From Jacaranda mimosifolia (lineage: Eukaryota > Streptophyta > Magnoliopsida > Lamiales > Bignoniaceae): a DNA stretch of 64,000 nucleotides. The DNA lies in the NCBI GenBank assembly GCA_018894105.1, contig CM032118.1:33026690-33090689 (forward strand), given 5' to 3'. The notes beneath the pieces are model-generated. The model did no database searches. It was not told the DNA's origin and was given only the letters and a program-made list of their open reading frames with translations. Below, in pieces: positions 36,052-46,649 of the stretch (within the stretch, counting starts at the first letter, position 1; each line of letters starts with the position of its first letter). The position numbers were made by a program, and so were the translations under genes.

Positions 36052-36630
36052 CTACTTCTGCATGCCCTTTACTGACTTAGGTAAGCTCATGTCCATTATT
36101 GCTTTGACCTTTTCGGGATTAGCTTCTAAACCACACTCGCTAACCAAGTATCCCAGGAACTTTCGACCTTTGACCCCAAAGGTGCACTTTGCCAGCTTAA
36201 GCTTCATCCTATGTTTTCTCATGATAGCAAAAGCTTTCTCCAAATGCATCAAGTGATTGAGTTTATTCAAGCTTTTAACCAGTATATCATCGACATAGAC
36301 CTCTATACTTACCCCAATCAGGTCTTTACACATTTTGTTCACTAGCCTGTGGTAAGTTGCCCCCACATTCTTTAACCTGAAGGGCACGACATTGTAACAA
36401 AATATCCCCCTCTCAATGACAAATGTTGTCTTATCCCTATCTTTCTCTGCCATGAAGATTTGATGATATACCTTGAAGGCATCCATCATGCTAAAAAGAG
36501 CATATCCAGTGGTCGAGTCTACCAGGACGTCGATCCGGGGCATGGGGTAGAGGTCTTTTGGACAAGCCTTGGTCAAGTCTAAATAGTCTATGCAAATTCT
36601 CCATTTCCCTTCCATTTTTGGTACAACCAC
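36052..36630 (-). pseudogene. Gypsy element 2 reverse transcriptase (largely open)
   Basis: 193 codons are open. They include KWRICIDYLDLTKACPKD, FSMMDAFKVYHQIFM, the catalytic YVDD (IEVYVDDILVKSLNK) and GRKFLGYLVSECGLEANPEK. This is the best preserved pol segment of the two gypsy elements. Upstream and downstream frames are broken, so the polyprotein is not continuous. Confidence 0.92.
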
Positions 36631-36827
36631 TGCATTCTATAGCCATTTCATGAACTGGATCTCAACAACATGTCCCGCCTCCAAAAGCTTGTTGACTTCC
36701 TTCTCTAAGATTCAATTTTTCATTGCCCCATGATTTATTTTCTATTATTGGATAGGTCTTATCTGGGGATCTATATTCAGTCTATGCACAATCACCCTAG
36801 GATCTATCCCTTCAAAATCCAAAGGCT

Positions 36828-37283
36828 CTATGTGAAGACATCAGCGTTCTTTCTCAAGAACTTAATGGTTAAAAGTTCCAACTCAGGAACCATCTGGGTT
36901 CCAATCCATGTGACCTTACTCATGTCCCCTAGTATTAACTCGATCCCCTTGAACTCTCCTGCAGGTTCTATTCTGCATTTTTGTACTCGCTTCTTTTTAT
37001 TTTCCTCATCAGGGTTCAAGTTCGCAATGTCCTTAACTGAAGAAATAATTACTTTCTTTCCCTTGGACCTCGAGCCCTCTATCTTGAGTCTCTTTTTTAG
37101 AGAGACATGATAACATTCTCTCGCCTCCTTCTGATCACAACATACCTTCCTTACTTTCCTTTTCATTAGGAACTTCATTTTCAGATGGAAAATTGATACT
37201 ACCATTTGGACTTGGTTCAGCCCAAGTCTTCCTATGACCACATTGTATACGAATGGTGCATCCACTACTAGGAATTTTAGCAT
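36828..37283 (-). pseudogene. Gypsy element 2 protease, C-terminal half and linker
   Basis: MLKFLVVDAPFVYNVVIGRL and MVVSIFHLKMKFL correspond to the second half of the protease, followed by a Lys/Glu-rich linker. The catalytic half (ILVDNGSFVDIIF) lies apart at about 38260-38310 because of an internal rearrangement. Confidence 0.75.
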
Positions 37284-39475
37284 GAGTGTCCTTCGATGGG
37301 GCTCATTCCCAAAGAGACCAGGAAGTTGATAGTCCCTACTGGTGTGACCTCAGCCCCTTCAAATCCTGTCAAAGGTGTGTAAACTCACAAGGCCCTTGTG
37401 AGCGTGTGCTCTTAGACCCCTTAATGGCCATAAGCACATGGGACCTCGTGGTGTTAATTGGGGCATAATGGTTGTACTTTCGGGGTGGGGAACGATGATA
37501 ATCATTTTCATATCAAGATTTGTAAGGTCCTTGATCTTTTTTGGATCTATGGAGGCATTTTTGGTCCACTCGTGGTCCTTCATGGCATTGATCTATTCCT
37601 CGTGGATGTAATGCTGAGCCATCTCCATCAACTGTTCCATATCTTTAGGGGGTTCCCTAGCAAGAGCTAAAGCTAAAGGTCTTTTTTTGGGCCCATAAAT
37701 GAGGATGCTCGCATCAATATGCAGATCCTACCCTCCAGCATCTCATTGTTGAACCTATTCATGAACCCCCTCAAGGTCTCATCTTCCCTCTACCATATGG
37801 TGAATAGGTAAGTAGCAGACATCTTAGAATTTCTCTTACTGGCGAACTAATACAAGAATTTCCTTATGAGATGACATATGACATAAACATTCTGGGAACT
37901 TGCCCCGTAAACTATTCATGAGCTCTTCCACTTAGTATCATTACAAAGATCCTAGAGTTCATAACATGGGACTGCCTATACAGGTTCATGATATTCTCAA
38001 AGCGGTTATATGTTCCTGAGGTTCCTTGCTTCCATTATACTTTGGCATAAGTGTTCACTACTAGGAATTTTATACTTGCGTCCACTACCAAGAATTTTAG
38101 CTTGAGTGTCCTTCGAAGGGGCTCTATTCCCAGAGAGACCAAAAGGTTGATGGTCTTTACTGGCGTGACCTCAGCCCCTCCAAATCCTGTCAAAGGTGTG
38201 TAACTCACATGGCCCTTGTGAGCGTAAGCTCCATCTTTTTCAAGACCTCTAAAAATATTATATCTACAAAGCTCCCATTGTCTACCAAGATCTTATGTAT
38301 CGAAAAATTAGCTATGTCTATTGTGGTGACCATGGGATCATTTTCTGGTCCGACAACCCCTTGAGAGTCCCTGCCATCAAAGGTAATAGCAGACTGATCA
38401 ACAATATTCAGTACTAGATTCATTTTCTTCTGACTTACTTGGTTCCTCATAGACCCGACATGCCTCTTTCTTGCACTATAAGAGTCGCCCAAGGTTGGAC
38501 CCTCTGCTATTATGTATATGACCCCTCTTTGCAGCAAGTTATCCCCTACGGGGTCATTTACAATTTCCTTGGCCTTTTTCTCTTTGTTTCGGGATCTAAT
38601 TTGAGATCGGTTCATTTTCTTCTCATGTTCCAATTCAGGCTCTTGCACCTTAAACATGCCTTCTCTGGCAATAAATTCCTTTAGGTACCCTTGCTTGATG
38701 AGCCTTTGAACTTCATCTTTCAACTGAATACAATCCTCCGTATCATGTCCACGGTCTTTATGAAAGCGGCAATATTTGTTTGAGTTCTGCCTCGCTAGTG
38801 TATCTGGCATCTTTCTGGGCCACTGCAATATTTTAGACCCCTTAATGGCCATAAGCATGTGGGACCTCGTGGTGTTAAGTGGGGCATAATGGTTGTACTT
38901 TTGGGGTCGGGAACGACGACGATCTTTTTCATATCAAGATTTGTGATGTCCTTGATCTTTTTCACATTTGCGGGGGCATTTTTGGTCTACTCGTGGTCCT
39001 TCATGGCGTTGATCTCTTCCTCGTGGATGTAACGCTGAGCCATCACCATCAATTGTTTCATATCTTCAGGGGGCTCCCTAGCAAGAGCTAAAGCTAAAGG
39101 TCTTTTTTGGGCCCATGGATGAGGATCCTCGTGATCACATCAATATGCAGATCCTGCACCTCCAGCATCTCGTTGTTGAACCTATTCATGAACCCCCTCA
39201 AGGTCTTATCTTCCCTCTACCATATGGTGAATAGGTAAGCAACAGACATCTTAGACTTTCTCTTACTAGCGAACTGATACAAGAATTTCCTTATGAAATG
39301 ATCATATGACATAAACGTTCTGGGAACTTACCTCGTAAACCATTCCCGAGCTCTTCCACTTAGTATCGTTACAAAGATCCTAGAGTTCATAACATGGGAC
39401 TGCCCATACAGGTTTATGATATTCTTAAAGCAGTTACATATTCCTGAGGGTCCTTGTTTCTATCATACTTTGGCA
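37261..39475 (-). repeat. Scrambled internal duplication in gypsy element 2 (A1-B1-A2-C-B2)
   Basis: Block A occurs at 37261-37404 and 38081-38225, and block B at 37411-38047 and 38833-39475. Block C (38226-38832, carrying the His/Asp gag segment and the DNGS protease motif) occurs once. The order fits a tandem duplication of A-C-B followed by loss of one C. Confidence 0.85.
38205..38858 (-). pseudogene. Gypsy element 2 gag C-terminal part and protease active-site half
   Basis: 217 open codons. NKYCRFHKDRGHDTEDCIQL is the CCHC-like segment of Tat gag. It is followed by a basic spacer and IDIANFSIHKILVDNGSFVD with the protease Asp (DNG instead of DTG/DSG). The frame ends where duplicated block A2 begins. 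Confidence 0.85.
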
Positions 39476-40200
39476 AATCAGGGAGCTTAAAATGTGAGGC
39501 CACGAACTCAGCTAATATTTCGATAGAAAATAGTAAGTTCTTTTTTGGCAATGCTGAGGTCCCTTTCTTCTTGAGCTCATTTATCTTCCTACTCAACTGC
39601 TCAACCTATTCACTAATCTCATTAACTTTCTCTCTTGAAAGTGAAGGCTGGGGTCGCTTATGAGTGAGATCATCCCGATTTAATGTGAGTGGTTCCAACC
39701 TCAACGCTTCTTTCCTCATGTGAATGTTAGGTGGATAACTTAGCTATTGAACAACCTTGCTCCCAACCTCATCTGAATCCGCCATCTCCTCACCCCTCAA
39801 AATTCTTAACTCTCACATACCCTCAACCAACGAGGGACCTGGTCTCTTATCTTGGAACAAGGGTTAGTTCACTGAAGGTGGTGCTACCTGAATGGGGGTT
39901 ATCGCTACAGCTTGAGCTTTGCATTCGTGCTCATCACAAAAACTCTGGCTCATTCCAAAGACTAACCACTCTAGATCCCGTCTGTTTAGTTGCACAATTT
40001 GAGCTCTACTGGGGCCTTGTGCTAGTGCCCTTTATCCTATTTCTGCTTGGTTGTTTTGTGGTATAACAATGGTGGGTGGCATGGGGGATGTGGGTGAGAT
40101 GGGTGGTGATAGGGATATTAGTGATATGGGGATAGGAATGTCCATCGTTCGTCCCGGGGTTCTATCCATAACAAGTTGTTCACTCTTACTGCTAATGAAT
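39414..40200 (-). pseudogene. Gypsy element 2 gag N-terminal part, broken
   Basis: 39596-39414 retains EFVASHFKLPDLPKYDRNKD and QEYVTALRI, the start of the capsid-like domain. The upstream region to the PBS is Pro/Gly-rich and interrupted. Confidence 0.65.
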
Positions 40201-40211
40201 CAAATCAGAAT

Positions 40212-40230
40212 TCTCGTAGACGACACCAAC
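40212..40230 (-). other. Gypsy element 2 primer-binding-site region
   Basis: On the minus strand GTTGGTGTCGTCTACGAGA follows the 5' LTR end directly and resembles the same position of element 1. Confidence 0.6.
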
Positions 40231-40758
40231 TGATGCGGCTTGGGATCGTGGGCTTAGACCTCAAACTCGATTTCCAAAATTAACCTTATTCTCGATCTTG
40301 CTCTCAACTCGGATCTCTCTCCACACAAGTATTTTGGGTCTCCGACCTGACAACAGGAGCACACGTTAGACTAGCTGAGATTGCCCTCAATTAAGACCCT
40401 TTAATGTCTAAGTTAGTGTATTGTTGAAGTGATCAAATGGGAGCTCAAAAGTAAGCTTAAGAACTCAAGTAGTAGTGGGTAAAGATGACATGACTTGGTA
40501 TTGTGTGATTTCCTTATTTTTTAGGTGTTAAGTTGTCCTTGTCTGTACAGATTGAGGTGGTGAATTACTGTACATTGGATCCACGATTGATCAACGGTCA
40601 ACGATTTGAGTTACTGCCCAATTCGGGTTGGGTTCCCTCGAGTCTTGACTTGATCCAACCTAAATAAAAGGATGCGGATCCAATCTTGTATAAGTATTAT
40701 GGCTAAAATACAGAGCTAAAGTGGTCTTTTCCTCTATTTTCATTAATTATCACCATCA
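40231..40758 (-). repeat. Gypsy element 2, 5' LTR
   Basis: Plus-strand termini TGATGCGGCT and ATCACCATCA, about 528 bp, followed by the GAAAG duplication at 40759-40763. Confidence 0.9.
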
Positions 40759-40763
40759 GAAAG

Positions 40764-40847
40764 AATTTGGGAACTAGTGGCCAAGAAAATGAGCTTCAGC
40801 GGATGTTGGAATTGCAGAATTCCAACCCAATTATGAAAGTATTATTA
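40764..40847 (+). pseudogene. Coding-like fragment between gypsy element 2 and a MITE
   Basis: One frame is open across the stretch and reads NLGTSGQENELQRMLELQ then NSNPIMK, which has protein-like composition. It could be an exon cut by the gypsy insertion at 40758 and by the MITE at 40848. The family is not recognised and the fragment is short. Confidence 0.25.
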
Positions 40848-41192
40848 GGCTTTGTTTGGTTATGTTTCCCCAGAATAACATTGTTTTGGGGAAACATAAC
40901 CAAACATATTCTCATTTTTCCTCCAAAACACACATTCTTCAATATATACGTACATATTATATATATTATATATTTTATTATTATTCTAACATTAAAAAAA
41001 TCACTTAATTCCATTTTTACCCCAAAAATCCAACAAAAAAACCTTGATTTGATTTCTATAGTAAAAAATGTCGCCCCCAAAGCATAAACAAATACACCAA
41101 AAAATAACTTTAACATTTTTCAATAATTCATTCTCCCAAAATAGATAATAAAGATATAATAAAATCAAACAAAAACATAACCAAACATTCCC
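40848..41192. mobile_element. Tourist-type MITE A
   Basis: 345 bp. Termini GGCTTTGTTTGGTTATGTT (left) and AACATAACCAAACATTCCC (right) are near-perfect inverted repeats, flanked on both sides by TTA (40845-40847, 41193-41195). TTA duplications and GGNNTGTTTGG-type ends place it with PIF/Harbinger elements. Non-coding and AT-rich. Confidence 0.88.
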
Positions 41193-41195
41193 TTA

Positions 41196-41674
41196 GAGCC
41201 CGTTTGGTTTCATTCTCACAACTTATTTTCATTTCACCTGAAAATGAAAACAGAAAACTATCACTATCTACACAATTTTCTCAAATATTTTCATTTTCAA
41301 AACATTTTTTATTATACCATTTTCATCTCTTTTTCAACCCTTATCATTACCTTAATCATTTTTTATCTTCCCAATACTTTTCACACACCATTCACCACAA
41401 AAATATTAAAAATTCAAATTCAAATTCAAATTCAAATTCAAATTATAATATTATTTTTTCAAACAATCACACATCACATCATTAATTAAAATTCAAAAAC
41501 TACACAAATTTTAATATAAAAACATCCAACATCCAAATACATCTCATTTTCACACCTATATAAACCTATAATTTTCTACAAATACACATCCAAATAAAAC
41601 TCATTTTCAAATTCAACTATTCTCACTAACTTTTCTCTTTCCATTTTTACTTGAAAATGAATCCAAACGAGCTC
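41196..41674. mobile_element. Tourist-type MITE B
   Basis: 479 bp. Termini GAGCCCGTTTGGTTTCATT (left) and AATGAATCCAAACGAGCTC (right) form an inverted repeat with three mismatches. It is flanked by TTA at 41193-41195 (shared with MITE A) and 41675-41677. Inside are about seven AAATTC hexamers (41408-41445). The open frames at 41204-41489 are by-products of this low-complexity sequence. Confidence 0.88.
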
Positions 41675-41723
41675 TTATTTTCTTCAGAAAAATTTTGGTT
41701 GCTTTTGATGTGTTCTCTTGGAC

Positions 41724-42923
41724 ATGAAAACAAAAGACCCAGTTTCATCGTCATTCACCTCTCTTCTCTCTCCCCTCTTTAATCCTTGGCTGTGGAAACG
41801 CTGCTCAAGAAAATCATCTGAAAATTTGATAGTACGATTGTCAATCAAAAAACCAACACCAATGTCAATTTCCACCAAAGTTCCGCACTTTCTTCTCTTT
41901 CACCACTCCAGCAATCTATTCCAGAAATCCTTGAAAACCCCATCTTTTCCATTGCAGCCCCCTAAATTATTCTTCTTAAAGCTCATCAACATCCAAAGAA
42001 TACCCACTAAAGATCCCATTTTTTCTGCCTCGCCCTCATCTTTATCTTCAGCTTCACTGCAACCCATTAAAGAGCTCCCTCCTAAGCTCCAAGAAATCAT
42101 TAAACTCTTCCAAGGAATTCAGGAACTGAAGGCCAAGTATCAGCAGTTGTTATTCTATGGAATAAATCTAAACCCTTAGGAGTCACAATACAAAACAAGT
42201 GAAAACAAGGTTCAAGGCTGTGTTTCACAGGTTTGGGTTAGAGCATACCTGTATAATGATAAAAATGTTATCTTTGAAGCAGATTCTGATTTAGTTCTCA
42301 CTACAGGGTTGGCTGCTTTGTTAGTTCAAGGAATTTCAGGCCGGCCTGTGGAGGAGATTGTAAAGGTGTCACCTAATTTTGTGGTGCTTTTAGGGTTGCA
42401 GCAAAGTTTAACTCCTTCCAGGAATAATGGGTTCTTGAATATGTTAAAGTTAATGCAAAAGAAGGCTTTGCAATTGTACATTCAAGCTGAGAAGGCTGAT
42501 GATTAAAGTAGTGATGCCGTAGAAAAAAGCCAAGTTGATAACCTAAAGTTAGTATTGAATGGTGATAGTGGGAATGGTAGAGTGAAGTCGGGTGAAAATG
42601 CTAACTATTCGAAGAAGGATTCTGACAATGGAATCATATTGGGCAATAGGGGGATGAGAATTAAGGAGCTTTTGGAGAAAGAGCTAAATCCTGTTGAGTT
42701 AGAAATTGAGGATATATCTTATTAACATGTTGGGCATGTTGGTGTTAAAGGAAGTGATGGCGAGACACATTTCAATGTAAAAGTTGTTTATGAAGAATTC
42801 TAAGGAAAGAGTCTGGTTAAGAGGCATAGATTGATTTATAGCTTGTTACAAGATGAGCCGTAGAGTGGACTATATGCATTGTCGATTACGGCAAAGACAC
42901 CAGCAGAAGTTGGCAGATTGTGA
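41724..42923 (+). pseudogene. SUFE1: Chloroplast SufE1-like (SufE-BolA) pseudogene
   Basis: One uninterrupted frame of 400 codons without introns carries a Ser/Thr-rich N-terminus like a chloroplast transit peptide. A SufE domain follows: PPKLQEIIKLFQGIQELKAK, then KVQGCVSQVWV with the sulfur-accepting Cys, then LAALLVQGISGRP. Last is a C-terminal BolA domain: IKELLEKELNPVELEIEDIS, GSDGETHFNVKVV, KSLVKRHRLIYSLLQ. SufE activates the cysteine desulfurase NFS2 for Fe-S cluster assembly in plastids, and the BolA part is thought to regulate with glutaredoxins (family knowledge). Five in-frame stops are present at 42177, 42504, 42723, 42801 and 42861, but there is no frameshift. Length is close to intact relatives (about 370 residues). 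It is probably a recently inactivated copy. Confidence 0.9.
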
Positions 42924-43091
42924 AATCTATGAACCATAGAGGTTTTTTCTTCGATTTCTATTTAGACTGATACTTCTGCTTTGAAATTATTGATACAAGT
43001 TTCTTTTTGTCGTAATTCGAGGATATAGTTGAATTATAGACATTGTATATTTTATTCAAGGCATGCCTAATAACATTTATAATAGAAGGAA

Positions 43092-43096
43092 GCAAT
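43092..43096 (+). repeat. Target-site duplication of the copia element (left)
   Basis: GCAAT, identical to 50365-50369. Confidence 0.9.
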
Positions 43097-44404
43097 TGTT
43101 GAGTCCAGATATTCCAACATGCAGTAGTGCACCACAATAAATATCATAATTGCAGATTATCAATCAAAAGTTGAAACAGATAATCATAAGATGGCAAAAC
43201 GTGCGTTTTTATCAAATAAAATCCAAATATAGCATATTCAAGGCATAACAGAATCCATGCACATATATTTAACTAGATACGAGTTCAAAAAAAGCCAAAA
43301 ATTACAAATATCAACTGGGCATTAAAAACAGTAAAACATGCTATCAGATTTATTTAATATAAATGGAAAATGTTAAAGAAAACTTAGTTTAAAGATCCTG
43401 TATTGTAACAGAATCAATCTGACGACCAAATCAAATAATTATGTTTGCCTTGAAGAAATGAGCGCCCCTACTCACCAATGCAATGGGTACAGGGCTGCTC
43501 TTCCCAGGATGGGATGGTCTAGAACGATCAGGTGCACTCCGTCTCATTGACCACTAACAGTACGCAGTTGCCGGAATTAAATAGCTGAATTTCAGAATAT
43601 AGCGAAAGCAAGAGGGAAAATGATAATATCAAGATTAAAGGAGAGAATCTAAGAGAGGAATAACATAAGCAGAAAGGATGCTTTTTGTATATTCTTCAAG
43701 TCTGCCAGAGCTAAACATTTTATATAGGTAATTAGGGTTGGCTGCAGGTAGAGTCTGCCAGTTAATGGCCTCTAACACGTCACCCATCTAGTAGCATTCT
43801 GCCACGTTGCCTTTACACACCACGTAACCAGCAGCATTATGCTACATCGCGTAACCACCTCGTCCAATCCTATGTTACAAGGCTAATCTCCAATGGGTTA
43901 GTCAGACCCTTATCCGACCAAGCCCAGGTTAAAGTCGTTTGAATTTAAAATTTAAATTACTTTTGAATTTCGTCCAAAAAGATAAGACTGAGACTGAGAT
44001 ATTCACCCTAATGCCCATACCCATGCTCTCAACCCGGATCTGGAGCCAGGTCGGGCGGCGGCAGCGCGTGCATGTGGTTCACTTATATAAACCCCTTAAT
44101 GAACACTTTTATCAAGCATTAATACTTAGGTGCAATATAAACTAGTCCACACTTATTTATAAAACCAATGTGGGACAAGTTGAAGGGTTGAAATAACCCT
44201 TCAACTCCTCCACTTGGTTATATAATTCACAAGCAAGCCTCCATTTTCTCAAGGTACTAATGTGGGACAATTCAACATATAACACTTTAGCCATTTTTCC
44301 TTCCTACAATTCAACACTTTAATTATCTTTGGATTCCAACCACAACTGGCATCCATCCAAGTATAATTAACATGTAATTAGGCTTAATTATGACAATTAC
44401 AATA
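43097..44404 (-). repeat. Copia element, 3' LTR
   Basis: Starts TGTTGAGTCCAG and ends ACAATTACAATA, where the expected CA end has become TA (the right LTR ends ACAACA). About 1,308 bp. A TATATAA-type box on the minus strand lies near 44085. Confidence 0.92.
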
Positions 44405-44420
44405 ATCCCCCACAAATCCA
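44405..44420 (-). other. Copia element polypurine tract
   Basis: On the minus strand TTTGTGGGGGAT lies directly before the 3' LTR start. Confidence 0.75.
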
Positions 44421-45004
44421 TAGATAATGGCTATCATATTCAACATAGCTCACTTTAAAAAATGGTACCTTTCGATTTGAACCATTCCCTAAGTTATCCA
44501 ACTTTTGCTACCACCAGGACAAATAGATCTATGTCCTGAATTTGCACCTGTGATTGTGATTGCGTCCAAGAGTAACAACGAGCTAAAGGCTATGTACTGA
44601 TCTTTAGGGTTGACACATTAAGGCTATGTGTCCCGATCTTGTAACATGAATGTTTGTCAAGGAACAACCTAATTCCTTTAGTCTCGGCCAAAGTACTACA
44701 TTCACTTAGTTAGGTGTCTCTAAGGATGCACTGCTCACATCTCGTCCAAAAGACTTGACCCCATTCAGAGTTAAACTCTTACTGTACCAGCAGTCATCAG
44801 CACTTATCAGGCAATCAGAGAAGAGACACCAAATACGAAGTATCAATCTAAATTTTAGGTGCAACTTGATATGCTTAGCATCTAGTTTATACCACATTGA
44901 ACTTACCTTGTGGGATCTCCACTTAGTAGGTTGGGTTGCCACTGCAGGTATATCACTAATGGGTTTCCAATCCTATCCCCAGCCTGAATTTATGAGCTGA
45001 GGAC

Positions 45005-45581
45005 AAATCAAGTCCTTTAGTTAAAGGGTCTGCAATATTGTCTTTGGATCCAACAAAGTCAATTGCTATAACCTTATCAGACATTAACTCCTTTATAGAT
45101 TTTAGTCTAACTTGGATGTATCTCTTAGTCTTTTAATTGAACTTTGAACTACTAATCTTTGCAATTGTGGTTTGATTATCACAATGCACAGCTATTCCCG
45201 AAAGAGGTTTGGTTACCATGGGTAATTGTACCATCAGCCCATATAACTATTTTGCCTTTGTCACAGTTGTGTCCAAAGCACACAACTCAGCCTCAAAGGT
45301 GGACCGAGCTATCAAAGTCTATTTAGAAGACTTCCAGGAGATAGCGCCCCCACCCAAGGTAAATACATACCCTGTACACCCATTACTTTCGGAGTTTTGG
45401 CTATCCAGCTAGCGTCATTGAACCCTACTAGCACTACAGGAAATCTCTTGTAGTGCAAGGCTAGTGAAGCTGAGCCCTTTAGATATCGAAGTACCTTATC
45501 CAAAGCTTCCCAATGAGTTCGATTAGGACAGCTTGTATATCTAGCAAGCTTAGAGACCGCAAATAAGATATCTAGTCTCAA
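45005..45581 (-). pseudogene. Copia RNase H region
   Basis: In order on the minus strand: RLDILFAVSKLARYTSCPN, HWEALDKVLRYLKGSASLAL, GFNDASW with the first Asp, STFEAELCALD with the Glu, HCDNQTTIA with the second Asp, and DNIADPLTKGL near the end. Frame breaks occur between segments. Confidence 0.88.
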
Positions 45582-45704
45582 GTCGTTTGCAAGATACTAC
45601 AAGTTACCAATTATTTGAGAATACCTCAACTGAGATAATAGTACACCAGTTTCATTCTTAAAGAGAACCACTAAAAGGTCATATGGTGTTTTTGCGATTC
45701 TACT

Positions 45705-46640
45705 TTATTTATAGCTAAATTTCTCAATTATCTTCTCAACATAGTGAGACTGAGAGACTGCTATACCCTCAGTTGAATGAGTCAACTTAAGTCTAAGAAT
45801 CATTTTAGCAACACCCATATCTTTCATTTCAAACTTATTCTTTAAGAAACATTTAGTCTCATTGATAATCTCAGTGTTGGAGTCAAACAACAGAATGTCA
45901 TCTACATACAAGCATAACACAATATAGTTATCACCTTTAACTTTGTAGTATATGCACTTGTCATTATCATTAACTTTGAAGCTAAATGACAATATGGTTT
46001 TGTCAAACTTTTCATGCCATTGTTTAGGTGCTTGTTTCAAACCATAAAGTGATTTGACAGGCTTGCAAACTTTTTGCTCATTTCCAGAAGCTACAAATCC
46101 CTCAGATTGATCCATCTATATTTCTTCCTCAAGATCACTATATAGAAAGGCTGTTTTCACATCCATCTGGTGAATGGGGAAATCATATATGGAAGCCAGT
46201 GCTATAAGCACTCGAATGGTAGTCAAATGAGCTATTGGGGAATAGGTGTCAAAATAATCTATTCCCTCTTTTTGCCTAAACCCTTTAGCAACCAGCATGG
46301 CTTTAAACTTATCAACAGTCCCGTCAGACTTAAGTTTCTTTTTGAAGATCCACTTGCTTCCTATAATAGTACACCCCAGAAGAAGATCGACTAATTCCCA
46401 TGTCCCATTAGAGATAATAGAATCCATCTCACTCTTAATGGCTTCCTTCCAATGCTTAGCTTTAGGAGAAGCCATACCATCCTTAAAGGTAACAGGATCA
46501 CCCTCGACATTGTAAGTAACAAACTCACTCCCAAAGTCCTTACTGATTCTAGCCTTTTTACTCCGTCTAGATTCATCTAGTTCTCCAGGAACTGTATCGG
46601 TACTACTAGGACCAGCCCTTACATTTGTCATCTTTTCCAC
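45705..46640 (-). pseudogene. Copia reverse transcriptase
   Basis: 46640-46116 contains WKEAIKSEMDSIISNGTWEL, KWIFKKKLKSDGTVDKFKA and IHQMDVKTAFLYSDLEEEI with the palm Asp. A stop codon separates it from 46115-45705, which carries SLYGLKQAPKQWHEKFD and LCLYVDDILLFDSNTE with the catalytic YVDD. Otherwise the domain is complete and recognisable. Confidence 0.93.
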
Positions 46641-46649
46641 ATGATCAGG

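Larger units (their letters stand above)
29298..40758 (-). mobile_element. Gypsy element 2: full-length Ty3/gypsy retrotransposon, Tat lineage
   Basis: This 11.5-kb element has direct LTRs at 29298-29812 and 40231-40758 and a 5-bp duplication (GAAAG). The order on the minus strand is the same as in element 1: gag, protease, RT, RNase H, second RNase H, integrase, tandem array, opposite-strand ORF, PPT, 3' LTR. Protein sequences are clearly related but diverged, and the LTRs are unrelated in detail, so it is a different family of the same lineage. Stops, frameshifts and an internal scrambled duplication of the gag-protease region make it inactive. Confidence 0.92.

Noticed and set aside
41204..41489. 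Two overlapping ORFs of 93 and 81 codons
   Set aside because: They fall wholly inside MITE B and consist of low-complexity Asn/Ser/Phe-rich translation of AT-rich repeats.
42177..42863. Stop codons of the SUFE1 locus read through or edited
   Set aside because: Nuclear plant mRNAs are not known to be U-to-C edited at such sites. Five stops of mixed type (TAG and TAA) and the transposon context fit a pseudogene better.
45430..45456. CACTACAGG...CTTGTAGTG resembling CACTA ends
   Set aside because: It lies within the copia RNase H coding region, is only 25 bp long and is explained by the protein sequence there.
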